Assembly (NCBI GenBank): GCA_037447655.1
Contig: JBBHKE010003042.1
Location: forward strand, 1 to 64,000
Source: Zygnema cylindricum
Taxonomy: Eukaryota > Streptophyta > Zygnematophyceae > Zygnematales > Zygnemataceae
Reading direction: 5' to 3'
DNA length: 64,000 nucleotides
A program made the position numbers and the translations under genes. Within the stretch, counting starts at the first letter, position 1. The number at the start of each line of letters is the position of its first letter. The notes under the pieces are model-generated. The model was not told where the DNA came from, did not search any database, and saw nothing but the letters and a program-made list of their open reading frames with translations. Of the stretch, positions 44,901-57,490 are shown in pieces.

Positions 44901-47900
44901 CCCAAAATCAGGTAATGAAGTGTTGGTATTAAATCATGGACTGACAAGAAGTCCATGTAGCGGTGCGTAACTGCATAATTTCTTTCTGTGATAGTATGGG
45001 TCTTCAAACTGCGATTTTCTTCATCTCATTTTCCTGCTATGGTGGCTGTTATTCTTGCGTGCTATGTTGCAGTTTGCTTTGGGAGTTGGAGGAAGATGAC
45101 GCGTGCCGTTACTGTTGCATCCTAGCGAGGTTGTAGCTGTTAATGAACAAAGTATTCTTGAGTTCTTTTCTGGTTGAAGTGACGCAGAAGATTCCACTGG
45201 AGCTTTTGAGAGTTGCAAATGTGTTATTGCATTTGACGATTGTGTGCGCAGCAGCCGAAAAGAACCTCTTACATTTTTTGTTCATTAACGGCTACAGTCT
45301 AAGGTGTTGGTGCAGTAACTGAAAATAGTACAATTGCAACATCACGTAAACGTTTATTCTTAAAAAAAGTTATTCTTTCCAGGGACCAGCTATGTAAATC
45401 CAAAATTATTCTAGTAACCCCTACAGTCTTCAATTCCATGAATTATTCTCTTTTGACATCATTTTGACTTGAACATCCCTCCCATCATCACTGCTATGAA
45501 ACTCTGAGGTGGACCATTTGAACCGGTTCTGACTCTTTCTGTTCAATTGTACTCTTTGGCCTTCTTTGCAGGGAATGTAACTTCATTTAAGCGACGAGAG
45601 ATGGCATCTGCTCTTGAAGCTCGAGCGAAGTTCCCATCCCTGGTGACTGGAGATGAGAAACGAGTTCGCTTTATTGTCGTACATGGATTAGAACTCCTGG
45701 AGAGGCCCACCACCATGTGCCCAGAAGATGCTGAATGGTGAGCATCAATTTCCTTTTGATGAAGTCTATGTTTGCGAATCACCTTTGTGTAGCATTTGGG
45801 CCCTCAGGAGTTTTTAATAGCTGTATTTGGTAGTTCTAGGCAATAATACTATGGTTTACAGGAAAGTTTAATTATGCTGATTGTGACAGCTGGCGATAGT
45901 TGTAGATGGAAGATAAGTACCTGTCTTGAATTGTCTTTTATTTGTTGTTAGACACCATAAATTTTTTACTTTTGGGATAAGGCACTGTAGTCCACTGAGT
46001 AGTTATGACACGTTGTAGGCGAGTGAGGTCACTGCAAGCTCATTAAATCGGAAGCGAGGGACTATCTTCTGGAATGTATATAGTAATGCCAACCTGGCAA
46101 GGCTCTTAAACATGAAACTTCTCCTTATGTACTTCACCATGTCCAAAAAAATTGTTGCCTTGACCCCTTCAATTGGTTTTGGTCATGTTAATTTAGTGTT
46201 ACGAGCTTCCAGGCTGTATGTGCTCTCACTGGAATTGTTCTTTTCCATTATAAGTTGAACTATGCAAACAACTTCTGTCTCAGTTATGGACTAGAAGTGT
46301 TTTTGGCGATTTATACCTTGTTCCTGTTTCAAATAGCATCTGTTTTGATTTTTTTTGTGCGAGAGTGTATTTGCTTTTTTTTCACAGGTTCAGAAGGATA
46401 ACTGGACGCCATGAAGTGGAGATTTATCCAAGAGATTACAAGTTTTACTCTGCTCGGACAAAAACACGGAGACCAGCGACTGCAAGTTCTCTTCAAATGT
46501 CCCACATGGTGAGATGTGTTAAGATGCATGGTGTAGCGTGTGATCATACACACCACATTATTTGGGGAATAATAGATCTAAGATGGTGGGAAACATCACG
46601 CTAGTGCATGTAGAATGTCGTTATATTCGCATATGAAGGTATAGTACACCGTGAATCGCTATTAGCGTTAATGTTTTTTTCGTCTCTTAAAACATCTTTT
46701 CTCCGTACACACTTGTCGGATTGTGGATCTGACGGTTGCGATTGTAAGGTAATATTTTCAGCTTACGAGTGGTGGTCTTAAATTGAAAATTGGACAAATG
46801 TGTACGGAGAAAATATGTTTTCAGTGGCGAAAAAATAATTAACGCTAATTACGATTCACAGTGTAACTGTACTGTATGTTTACAAGTACAATTTGCTACA
46901 CATTTTTAGTGAACGGAATTATTGACTTTGGTACTTTCTCCATTCCCTATAGTACAGTGTTTGTAGTATATGCACATGTATACTTGTTAGTAAGTACACC
47001 TTTTGCTTCTCATCTTAGGGGACAGAGTGAAAGCCTTTATTTTGTTTGCCAATATGGTGCCATATTTACGGATGCTACTTGTCACTAGATTTGTGTCTCT
47101 TGTTTTAACTCTTCGTTTGTCCACAACCATGCTTGAGGATTCATTGGTGACGAGGGAGGCCTGCGAGAGTATTTATGGTTTGATCGAAGTCTTTGGCAAT
47201 TGTGGCGAATAATGTATTATCCTTAAGGAGGTTATGGCTTATTAATGCGAATTTGAGCTTCTTCAGATGTGTTATAAATTGCTCTGAATTTGTTTGCTGC
47301 TTCTAAATCTGAAACTTTATTTTATATCATATTTGTAGTCCTTTTTGTGACACTTTATTATGTTGCAGAAAACGTGGATGATTGTTGTGTGATGTCGTCT
47401 GTCTCCTAAGTTTTTGTTATTGGTCATTCTCACCAGTGTTCGCTTTCTTGGACTTCCTAGCTGGTTGTATTGAAAGGTTTCATAGAAATCAGAGGACCAA
47501 CAGGCTTTTTGTTATCTATCTTCCTTCGCATCTCTGTGTGACAATATCATTTGGAACTTGATCGTTAGTACGTTTTTGAGCACATTTAGCCGGGTTCCAT
47601 GTCTTTCATGATGTTAATGCAGTGGGTGCATTGTTTCTTAGCTTAGTTAGTTAGAAGTCAGAATGACATGTGAAACTTTTTTTTTCATTTGGCGTACAAA
47701 CTATACATCCGGAAACCTGTATGGGTCCACTGTGACTTAATTCAGATCTGTTGATGGGGAGGACAGATATGTGATAGTTTTTGACAAGTGGGTCATGGGA
47801 TGATTTTGTTTGCAGTTACCTCCTGGGATGTCGGTCTCATCAGCTCATCAACACACTCAACATCATCAGGGCCCTCACACACATCAACAACATGGGCCCA

Positions 47901-49283
47901 TGGCTACCACTCATGTGGGACGACCTGTGATGCAGTCTCCTGGTCATATGGCAGCATTAATGGCTTCACAGGTACATCATTCTTCTTTTTACCATCTTAC
48001 GACAGGTCCTATCTATGTCTCTTTGTTCTGTCTTGAAAAAGGAACTTTTGTATCTTTTCCAGGCTTTCAATATCAAAATTACTTAGGCTTATTACTCGTC
48101 ACATACAGCTCTCCCAATTTGCAGCGTCAGTATTGTGTTGTGCCGACATCGACCAAGTGGGCCTGCCCGAAATAAATGTCATTTTTTTTTTCCAGAAAAA
48201 ACTGGTTCTATATTAGTGCGAAGCTGCTGAAAATAAATCAGTCCATGGCCTTTTTGGACATGGTGTCTCACTCTTAATTAACTAAGATGTAAACGAGGTA
48301 TATCCGAACTGCTTGTTCAGTAAATCATTAGTAGACTGGTTGAGGAAAGAAACATGGTTGATAAAATGTGATATTTTTTCGAAAAAGAAAGTGCCCTTTT
48401 GAAAGTACTCTGGTCACTAATGTGCGAAAAAAGTTCTGCACGTGCCAATTCCGGTTTGCATTCAGCAAAGCGTAAACACTATTTCCGGGTTGTGGCGGCC
48501 TAAATTCCCTACTGGGGCGCGATCGTTTTTCACCTCACGGGTCCTGACAGAGAAGGTTGAGTTGCACGATATGGCCTTTCTTTATCTTGACGTTTTCTCC
48601 CTCTTTCCTCTCCACCACATTATAGATCTCGTCAAGGGCTTTCTTGAATCTTTTTTTGTGTTGTTTTTCTGTTCTCTCAATGTTTGTGGCCTCATTTGGG
48701 GTCGTGAAATGTGCCCCAAATTGTTTCGGTTCTTTGGTAAACCATTAACCTGTCTGGTCCCTGGTCTTTTCATGAGTGGCCTTAAACTGCGATTAGGTTT
48801 TGAGGCCAGTAAACGTGAGATGCCTCTAGGTATGTCCGTCACGTGGTTATGGTTGTCGCCAACCTACATGTCTTATGGTAAAAGGTATCTGGTTCTAATT
48901 TGTGTTGTCGTATTTTTTTTGGTTTTGTCTGTTTTAAGTGTTGAAGTATTGCAAGCCAATTATTCTAATTGGTATTTTGCAACAGTCATACCATGGGCGA
49001 TTTCTGATTTCTGTAGGCGATTTTTTTTTATATTTTCAATTTCCTTGCATAATCCAAGAAACAGACTACCTTGCTTTGTTGCTGTCCCTTGTCTTAGGTC
49101 TTTCCTTTCTTGCGTTTATTGTATTGCTGTTGTATTAATTTTTTGCTGACGTCTTTCTGCGGAAATATCTGGGTGTGGCAGTCAACAGGTCCAGCAAAAT
49201 TTTGTGACGAGTGTGGGACGCCTTATTCACGCGATTCTTCAAAATTTTGCTCTGAGTGTGGTATGAAACGACCAGGAGTCTAG
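41957..49283 (+). CDS. Conserved-looking protein with Met/Gln-rich N terminus and C-terminal zinc ribbon, unknown function
   Basis: Eight exons: 41957-42394, 43212-43356, 43964-44103, 44710-44911, 45572-45737, 46388-46508, 47816-47971, 49182-49283. All are GT-AG with consistent phases, giving 489 aa. Residues 1-146 are Met/Gln/Ser/Gly-rich with SMQ/GMQ-like repeats. The core (195-404) reads DILPIEAARVRFLHLLVDHF, a basic KKRKLKE, YLLPLIYVANMYETLVGEIN, LALEAAGGLYRRLVEKYP, FKRREMASALEARAKFP and EDAEWFRRITGRHEVEIYPR; it looks helical and folded. A His/Gln-rich linker follows. The end is CDECGTPY-x7-CSECGMKRPGV, with Cys at 464, 467, 479 and 482 as a likely zinc ribbon. The Q-rich regions and basic patch suggest a nuclear or chromatin role; that is inference. 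I do not recognise the family by name. Confidence 0.8.
46645..46865. mobile_element. TA-flanked TIR element (family T), 221 bp, in intron 6
   Basis: Ends CACCGTGAATCGCTATTAGCG and CGCTAATTACGATTCACAGTG with TA outside both. Lies in the intron between 46508 and 47816. The shortest complete copy in the window. Its interior resembles fragments near 59165-59245 and 62645-62820. Confidence 0.75.
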
Positions 49284-51506
49284 CGAAATGTACCATTCTT
49301 GCTTTTTTAAAATCAATTGCTCCCGTGGTCTCCTTCTTTAAAAGTCCCATTTTTCGAAATCTTATTTTTCAAAGTACACACCTCGTTAGGTGCGTCTCGC
49401 ATGAACCCGCAACCATTTTCCATTAGGCATTTTGGGCTGATTTTGAAGCCGCTTACTCTACAACCGTTGTCTCATTTTGTTAGAAACATTGCTTTACCAC
49501 GGATCAAGTCAGAAGAGGATCTTGATGTCCAAGCACGCTGGCGAGTAATTATAGTTTGGCCTTTTTGTAGAAGTAATTTTTCTGCGTTTTCTTTGTAAAT
49601 ACCTTGCATTGATGCTTGTATTGAAGGTAGAAAATGAATCATTGGCAGATTTAGTGGGGCTGGTGAATAGGAAATGGTGCACGAGGCACAGTTGGCGGTA
49701 GCAATCGACCCCAGTAGTTCTCTGGGCAAATAAGGAAGTCAACGAAGTTGATGTACTGATCGCTTTTCAATACATAATCCCACTGGAAGAAGTGACTGGA
49801 GCGTTGTACAGTGTTTCCATTTGTGTATTGTGCAATGTGTTTGGAATTTCAATTGTCCTTAATTGTGAAAGCAGTGGAATATGTAAATGTGTGTTGCTCT
49901 CTATTTATTGCCCAGGAGTGATGTTATTGATAGTGGCATTGGGTCAATTTGTGTAAAGAGACTCTTTTTTCTGTAATGTCGTAAGATCTTGTTATATCTG
50001 TAACAACCTTTATTAAGTCGGACGATGGTAAGCCTCACCAAGATTGGACTTCTATTTTTTTTTGAGTTGTCATGTTGTGTATTTAATAACACAATTTGCA
50101 GCGTCAGTGTGTACTTGGTTGTGGCAATGCTGACATTAGTTTATTTAAGACCTAGAACACACTTAATTCCACTAAATTTATTGAGTTTTGAGCAATTTTG
50201 TAGCGCTTTCAAGTAAACAGGTCAGTTGCATATGTTAAAATTCCCTTGACATTTTTGTTGGATGCATGAATACATCTCATGTCATAGCAGTTTTTGACAT
50301 GTTGAACGTCGTTGCGCTTTCTTTCCATTTTCGATCAAAAACACAGCCAGGAATCCCACAAACCCGTTTCCCTTTTTTTTGCTGTGTAATGAGTACACAG
50401 ATTGCTTAGTTTCTTTTTTGAGTTAGGGAGCTGGCAACCAATTCCAAATTTTCTGATATGCAGCTGCCGCCAGCACTTTTATGCAATTTCAACTCCGAAG
50501 ATACATTGCAGATTCAGTTCATTTTCTACGGGATTTTCACATGTACAGCTAAGCAAAACGGGATCCCAATTAATGCAACTAGCCCAGCAAACTCATTCAC
50601 TCATTCATCTCAACTGACGATCTTTATAAAAGAACCTGGGCCGAGACACCACTTATGCACATGGTTAAGTGCAAATCAAGATAAAGGTGACTCGAAACAC
50701 GAGGCAAACTCACGAAACAAACATATCGCCGAGAACAAATGACAATAAAATGTACAACCAAAATAACACAAACATAAATAAGCAACCGAAACAAAGTAAA
50801 ACTCAAATGGTCGTACAAATTCTTAACAAACACAAAACTATTCCAATCCAATTCCAAAACTGGCACATAACTACTCAAGTCGGTCTCCTTATAACAATGC
50901 CACTAAACATAATCATAGAGAAAATATTTGCATGATTTAGACCCACCCGTCATCATATGTTTGGTGCGGATAGATATAATCTTGGACAACAATAACATTA
51001 ACTCAAAAAGGTAACAATAAATTAAGTTCCCAGAGATTACTCCTTCCCTTAAAACTAACTGTCCTTAAAACTAACTGTCCTTAAAACTCCCAAATAATGA
51101 CCACTTATTGCAACAAAGTTATAATTAAACTTATTTTTACCTTTTTACTAACATTGAAATAACAAAGGGTGAAAAACAATGCTGCCTAGACATAATAAAT
51201 GTACTTATTTCTTTACACCATCGTCTTGTAACTTCAACTCCACACAAACAATCGAATACATAACATTTTAAGGAATAAAGCTTTTGTATTAAGGTGCACT
51301 GCATTGGAATATTCCTTGAGTGTGAACAACTCAAACAAGAACGAAATATACTTGCTGTACTTATTATGTATACTTTCTAATACATTCAATGAGAACAAAC
51401 GTTTATTCTGCATGGAAATCCTTAAAATGTTCCTAGCAAAGGTGAAGGTTAAAAACCGTCAACCAAGAAGGTTTGCACCACTTCATCGCCTAAAAAGCTT
51501 AATGCG
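49284..51506. other. Convergent intergenic region
   Basis: Lies between two genes whose 3' ends face each other, so it should hold both 3' UTRs. AT-rich with short unsupported ORFs. A short tandem CCTTAAAACTAACTGT unit occurs near 51048-51085. No gene seen. Confidence 0.5.
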
Positions 51507-54500
51507 TCAACATGATGGGCTTTTTAGTATTGGGCCGAAGCTTTGATTACTGTCGTCAATATCTATATGAGAAGGGCATGTGTTTGAGGTTGGATATGCC
51601 GGATTATGAGGTCGACCATGTGGATGTGTGTCCAATGGCAACATAGGAATCTCATCATCAGTGATAGGAATAATTTCTTCAACTTCCACCTCCTCTCGTG
51701 AGCTCGCATTTCTTTTCAGTCGAGCAAAAGAATTTCCTACAAGATTCCCTAACAAGAAAAAAAACGCAAACGCTTTAAGGAACAGCAGGAGTCAGAGATG
51801 CCATTTTGCACTTTATAGGCAAAATTAATTAGCAATAGGGTAAAATCACATCGCGATAAGTTCGATATTCGGTCGGTCAGAGGCCTCGATATATCGTACC
51901 GGGACCAACATATTACATCGCAATATATTTGGTAAAAGGTGAGTGTCCGTACAGATCCAGTACGGAAAATCTTTGCCACCCCCCCCCCCCAACAGAGCGT
52001 GCGCCACGGGAGGGGGGGGAGGGGGGGTTGGAATTTATTTTTGACCTAGCGTCATTTTGATACATCGCGATTGAAATATATCGTGATATCGGCTGATATA
52101 TCGCAGAAATGTCGCGATATTAAGCTCCTCGATATATCGAAGCGATACATCGATTATCGAGTAATTTTTTACGCTAATTAAACCTCACCTAAATTAGAAT
52201 AATGAAAAAATTAGAATCGATTACTCTATTTGATGTGATAGAGTCGAAATTTCGAGCGACCGAATTAGAGTAATTTACTCTAATTACGATGCGCGGTGTA
52301 CTTATATCACTACCCAGCATCTAACTTTGTTGTAAATAATCAACAACCACTAGGGGCTTGATAGGGAGTGTATATACTCAAATCACATACCATTGAGATT
52401 CGATTCCACAGGATTCTGAGAGACAGGAAGTGATTCATCTGTCGGAAACGATCCTCGAGAGACGATATTTTCACTCGGTTGATGAGATGAGTATGGTAAT
52501 TCTGGACCACATACCCAACCATATCTTAAGACCAAATGTCAGAATAACAAGCCGAAATTTCACAAAACAAGTTGACAACGGATAACAAAAACAGGTCAAG
52601 AGCAACATTTTAGGGTTTTTTGGGTTTTTTTAAGGTAAAAAGATTTGCCTCATTCCCAAAAATCTACCTCGAAACATCCCAGTTTACAGCCACGATGGAG
52701 CAACGGATCTTAACTTCATAAAGATAAATATGAAAAACATTAGTCAATAAAACATCAGGAGGGAAGGACGGGCTTGACGTTGCTACAAAACTTTGAAGTC
52801 TAGTTGAGGCATGAACTGAAAGTTATCCGCAAGAAGGTAAATAACACAATCAAGTGTTAAAGCAAAAGATATCGAAACCACAACCACACAGCACCAATCC
52901 GCTTGGAAAAAACGAAGAAAAGCCGCAATAACTCCCCACAAAGGATCAAAAAGAAAAAAACGAGGTAGAAATATGAGAGAACTCTAATCGCGAAAATGAA
53001 ATCAGGTCGACTTCTCCTATTTTTCCACGATACGAAGAACATGAAAGCTTATTGTAATTGCCCCAATAATAACAGTAAAGAAAAAGAAGAAGAAGTAGGA
53101 CTAAATAAAAGAAAAAGTAAGACTAAATAAAAGAAAAGGAAGACTACATTAAATGTGCCAAACTGTTGATGCTTATCTAAAACAGGTGAGTTTTAAATTT
53201 ACCTGAGGGAAAGAGTGGAAGCGGATGAAATTGAATAAAACTTAAGACAGCAAAACCCATTCCTGCAGAGACATCCAAACGCCACAGAAGAACAAATACA
53301 TAAGTCAATCACACAAAAGATGAACATCAAACTTGCTAATAGTGCAAAAACAAAAAAAACAAAAAACAAAACTGGTGAACACTGCCTTGTTCCATCACCG
53401 ATCTATGATTGAAACCAATTTAGAAGTCACAGGTTAGAAAAAATGACATGAATGGACGAGTCAAGAAACAAAAACTGATCCATCTCTGGCTCGGCTGTAT
53501 TTCTTCTTAGCTTTAGCAGTTCAGTTCAGTTCAGTTCAGTTCAGTATTTGCTCATCGCTAGTGGAGTTAGTAAATTAAAAATTTACTACACTAATTTATG
53601 TTTCGTGACATGGTCTACCATGGGCCACTTAACTAAGTAGTGTTGTTAACACTGATTTACAATTTTAAGTCAAAAACACACACTCATACTAGAGAGATTA
53701 ACTCTACAGTAATAGTGATGGGCAGTGTAGCATAGTAGGCCAGGCTGGGGACTGAAGTTGAGCAGTACGCCTATAAATTTGTGAAAATTTAAGGAAGTGT
53801 TTTTATCTAGTAATGAGTACTATTACTTCATTAAGACTTTATTAAGAAAGCACGATGGTAAACCATCTGAGTACATATGAGCAAAAATAAAATAAAAAAA
53901 TAGACACACCTAACAGGCTTCCCACAACAACGTCTTCCCAATGGTGTTTGTAATCGGTTACTCGAGAGACCGCCACAAAGGTTGAAATTGCTAAAGGAAG
54001 GAGAACAAAAATAAGCTTAAAAGGTCGGGCAGGATGAGAGTACAAGAGGGATTTTGTGGCAAGTAAAAGGGCCAAATATGACATTCCTGCGAATGTATCT
54101 GCAATATTGGCAAAACGGCAAATTATTGGTTGAACCATTTACAGTTTTTAATAAAGGTTAGGTGTGGTTGTAGTCGCTTTCAAATTCAGAAAACAGGCAC
54201 CATGTATCGCTATTAAGTTAATGCTTTCACCTCCGTCAAAAAGTTTTTCTCCACACACTTAAAAAAATTCGCTTAGAAGTGACCAGTAGAAAGGCTGTGT
54301 TGTTTAAGGATTCTTTGGGATTTTTTACCTTTAAGGTTGCCAGTTTTCACTGGAAAATCAAATCACTGTGTATAGAGAAAAACAAGTTTGAGAGAGATGC
54401 AAAAACTTCAGCTCTAATAGCAATACGAGGTAAAGATCCGGTATCATCAACTTACAGTAAAATTCTTTACTGAGTCATTAAAAACTCCATACCCGACCCT

Positions 54501-57014
54501 TCTTAAAACAACCACCGATCCTTCATAAAAGCATGGGAGATATTTCTGAGGCCTTTCTAAAAAGTATAGTCATAATGAGCAAATGATAATCAATATATTT
54601 TTCTTACAAGATGCATGACCACTGGGGAAGCTCTGGCAGCTGGAGGAAATATCCGACCGGGGAACCGAACAAACAACATCTTCATCGTTTAAACCATATT
54701 TCTGCAAACCCTCCCAATACAAACTGTCTCAATACATAATCTCTCGATAGATAATCTCTCGATAAATATCCTCTCAATACATAATCACTCGATACATATC
54801 TCTCGACACATAATCTCTCCATACATTATCTCTGCAATCATAATCTCTCGATACATAATCTCTCAATACATTATCTCTTGATACATAATCTCTCAATACA
54901 CAATCTCTTGATACATAATGTATGATAAAAAAAAACAGCCAAAAGTTTTTTTTTTTCCGGTAGGATTGAGTAAATAAGCATTTTAAGGAGATGTAAGTGT
55001 ATTTATGTGCATTGTATTGCTAGTCAGCGAATCTCTTGTTTGTCAAGAATGTTGTACTTAACAAAGGTGAACTCTGACTAAGTCCAGTTAGAGCTTAATA
55101 GCTCAGTGCCGCCAGGTTTTCATGAAATCCTTCTTTTAGATGTCACATTAATCTTCACATACACTATCCTACCACAATCCCCAAATTAAAGTGTCTTCTC
55201 TACTTAAAGCGCAAATATGAACGCCCTTCTATATTAACCATTTATAGTGCAAACGAAAATGACAAGGTTGACCACAAAAATGCATTTTCCCTTTTGATAA
55301 GATGGTTTTTGTTATGTGGGCGAGACAAAATATTCCTATTTCTACAACATTTACAAAAATGGAGGTCCTGCATTTCTCTAAGACCTATAAGAATTGGTCA
55401 AATGAAAGACAAGTCGCAAAAATGAATTGGATTCTTGGCGCTCTTCTGTGAGCTTCCGATATTAAAAATATATTCAGTAATCAAGAGGAGTCCAAGTTAA
55501 AGTTAAAAATTAAACTCACAAACACCCCATTTGGAAAACAATGAAGGCCGAAGTTCGGCCGAGGTCGACCGACAGCATTTTTTAAAACATTGGTGACTAT
55601 CCACGTCAAAATAACGGCGAAAAGAAGTCCTGAATCCCAACGGTTGACAAATTTGAATCCAATGAATCAAGCATTAGAAGCACCACAGATCTGACAATCT
55701 TACAGAATAATCTGATACATTGCCTGATATAACAAAAGAGCTGTTTTTTATCAACTAAAAAGACTACATTGATTTTTCTCGAATTCCAAGGTACCTTCAA
55801 TATTCATGTGCATCAATAATGTTAAGGTTCTTTGATTTTCCATACAATATTTTTCACTAATGAAATGGATGTTGCTTGTTTTCCATAACAATAGACATTT
55901 TTTGACATGCTCGTATGTTATTCAGACATTTTTTGACATGCCCGTATATTATTCGCAAAACTTTTGCTCGTCAAAGCTTAAATGTTCATAAAGATCAAGT
56001 GAATTTGGTAATAAATTATTGAAGACAATGCACATAAACTTGATGATTACACGAATTCCGTAAAAAAGAAGTTTGCAAAGTGGAGATTGGAAGACAGAGA
56101 GTTATAAGACTAAAGCTTCGCATGAATAGGATTCATGCAAGAACATGAGAAGAAAGAATTGAAGGACGAGGAAAAAGGATAATATGATAAGCAATTCATC
56201 AGTCACTCTTGTGTCCGTGTGGTCGATAAAAGTCTTACCGAGACAATCATGGTGCAACTGTTCAATATTCTTATCCAAGAAAAAGAAAAACAAGAACACG
56301 AGTATCGGAAACGCTAAAGATATCACCTGCGGTCAAACGACCAAGCAGATAACCTGAAATGAAATAAAAGTGCAAAGACGAAAGCACATATATACAATAG
56401 TTTGAAACTGGGGATGTGAAATTCTCACAGAATAACACGGGAAGGAGGTCTTAAGTAAGTTAAAAAGAAGTAGAAGAAAGAAAACAAATTAAAGCAACAA
56501 ACACAAGAGTGAGACGATCGAGAAAATTAAAAAAAGAGCAACCAATGAATTGACACGGAAGCAAGAATGGCAACAAGAACAACAATAACGACAATGACAA
56601 AAACCCTAGAAGTAGAATCAATATGAGAAATAAAAACAAAAATACAAAGAAAAACAAAAATGCAAACCACAAGAAACAAAAAAACCAGAAATGCCCTAAA
56701 CCTTCAACCCTGAACCTTAGCAGGAAGTGGGGGAGGGAGAGTCTACTCACTGGGAGATAAATTGGTGAAACAGTATTAGATTTCACAGGATAAGACAGGT
56801 GGATCATCTGATCTTGAGTCACACGCCTCTCAAAAGTAGGAAGAAAAAGCCAAATGAGGACTCCAGAAACAAGCAGCGCTCCAAGACACGTCCAATCCAG
56901 CCAATAGACTTTAAGGAACTTTAAAAAAGGGGAATAAGACCAAATCTGTTTGGTTGAAAGGTTTGGCTCCATGAGAACTGAAAGGTTGTCGTGAAAAGAC
57001 TTCCTCCCTGACAT
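51507..57014 (-). CDS. Lipid phosphate phosphatase (PAP2 superfamily), plant LPP type
   Basis: Eight exons (minus strand): 56751-57014, 56239-56326, 55526-55629, 54608-54701, 53910-54098, 53203-53262, 52391-52501, 51507-51748. All are GT-AG with consistent phases, giving 383 aa from an ATG. The enzyme removes phosphate from phosphatidic acid and related lipids in a membrane. The three PAP2 motifs are complete: KNAVGRPRP at 134-142, FPSGHAS at 177-183, and SRVTDYKHHWED at 228-239. Expected catalytic residues H181, H235 and D239 are present. Hydrophobic segments lie near 40-56, 90-106, 118-132, 186-200 and 208-225 and around the last motif. The plant-type DQMIHLSYPVKSNTV precedes motif 1. The C-terminal 115 residues are hydrophilic, acidic (EEVEVEEIIPITDDE) and not recognised. 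Plant LPPs are usually about 290-365 aa. The isoform cannot be assigned. Confidence 0.93.
51838..52302. repeat. Palindrome-rich repeat and family T end in LPP intron 7
   Basis: ATCGCGATAAG, TCGATATATCG, TGTCGCGATATT and CGATACATCGATTATCG units at 51846-52160 resemble the 30949 element. The right end of a family T element (TTACTCTAATTACGATGCG, then CGGTGTA) ends at 52302. A run of 12 C at 51979-51990 and G runs at 52008-52027 lie inside. All within the intron 51749-52390. Confidence 0.55.
53518..53546. repeat. Five-base microsatellite, CAGTT type
   Basis: Five or more tandem copies of TTCAG in LPP intron 5 (between 53262 and 53910). Confidence 0.9.
54719..54918. repeat. Tandem repeat, unit about 15 bp, beside an LPP splice acceptor
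   Basis: Imperfect tandem copies of ATACATAATCTCTCG over about 200 bp, with CGATA and CAATA variants. It starts 18 bp upstream, in gene sense, of the exon 4 acceptor at 54702-54703, so it occupies the usual branch-point zone. Confidence 0.85.
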
Positions 57015-57490
57015 TCAAAATAGGAAAACAGGGAGTCATTTGAAAGGCAAATGACAGAGAAAGAAAAGTTTTTTTCCTTAATTTTCTGTACTGACTATGG
57101 CTGTGAATTATAACCATAGATTTGTCCGACAGAAGGTAATTGTTCAGTTCTATAAACCTGATAGGTTTGAAAATTGAAGTCCAAAACGTGGAAAAGTTAG
57201 CGCTTACACAACAATTAAAACAATTAAATTCAGTTCACTTTACTGTTAGTTTTTAAAAACCGTAAAACTTACGTCGAATAAAATGGGGCATGCGTTTGGG
57301 CCTGTCTGCAAAAAATATGAAAACTTCAAATCTTCAAAAGCTCACGATTCACATGACCTAAATCATGAACAAAACCATCTCTTCTGTTACTGAAAACAGT
57401 CGAACACTGCTCGGAAAGGGAAACAATTGTCAATCTCAAACTTTTGCTAACAAAATAGAATCAATTAAAACAACTGTGAAAACGCTATTA
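57015..57490 (-). other. LPP promoter and 5' UTR region
   Basis: Upstream of the LPP start on the minus strand. AT-rich, no other ORF or clear core promoter identified. Ends at a family H MITE. Confidence 0.4.

Noticed and set aside
41957-49283. Assignment to the BRIP/GLTSCR chromatin-remodelling subunits
   Set aside because: Q-rich N terminus is suggestive, but no GLTSCR-like motif could be seen, so no name is given.
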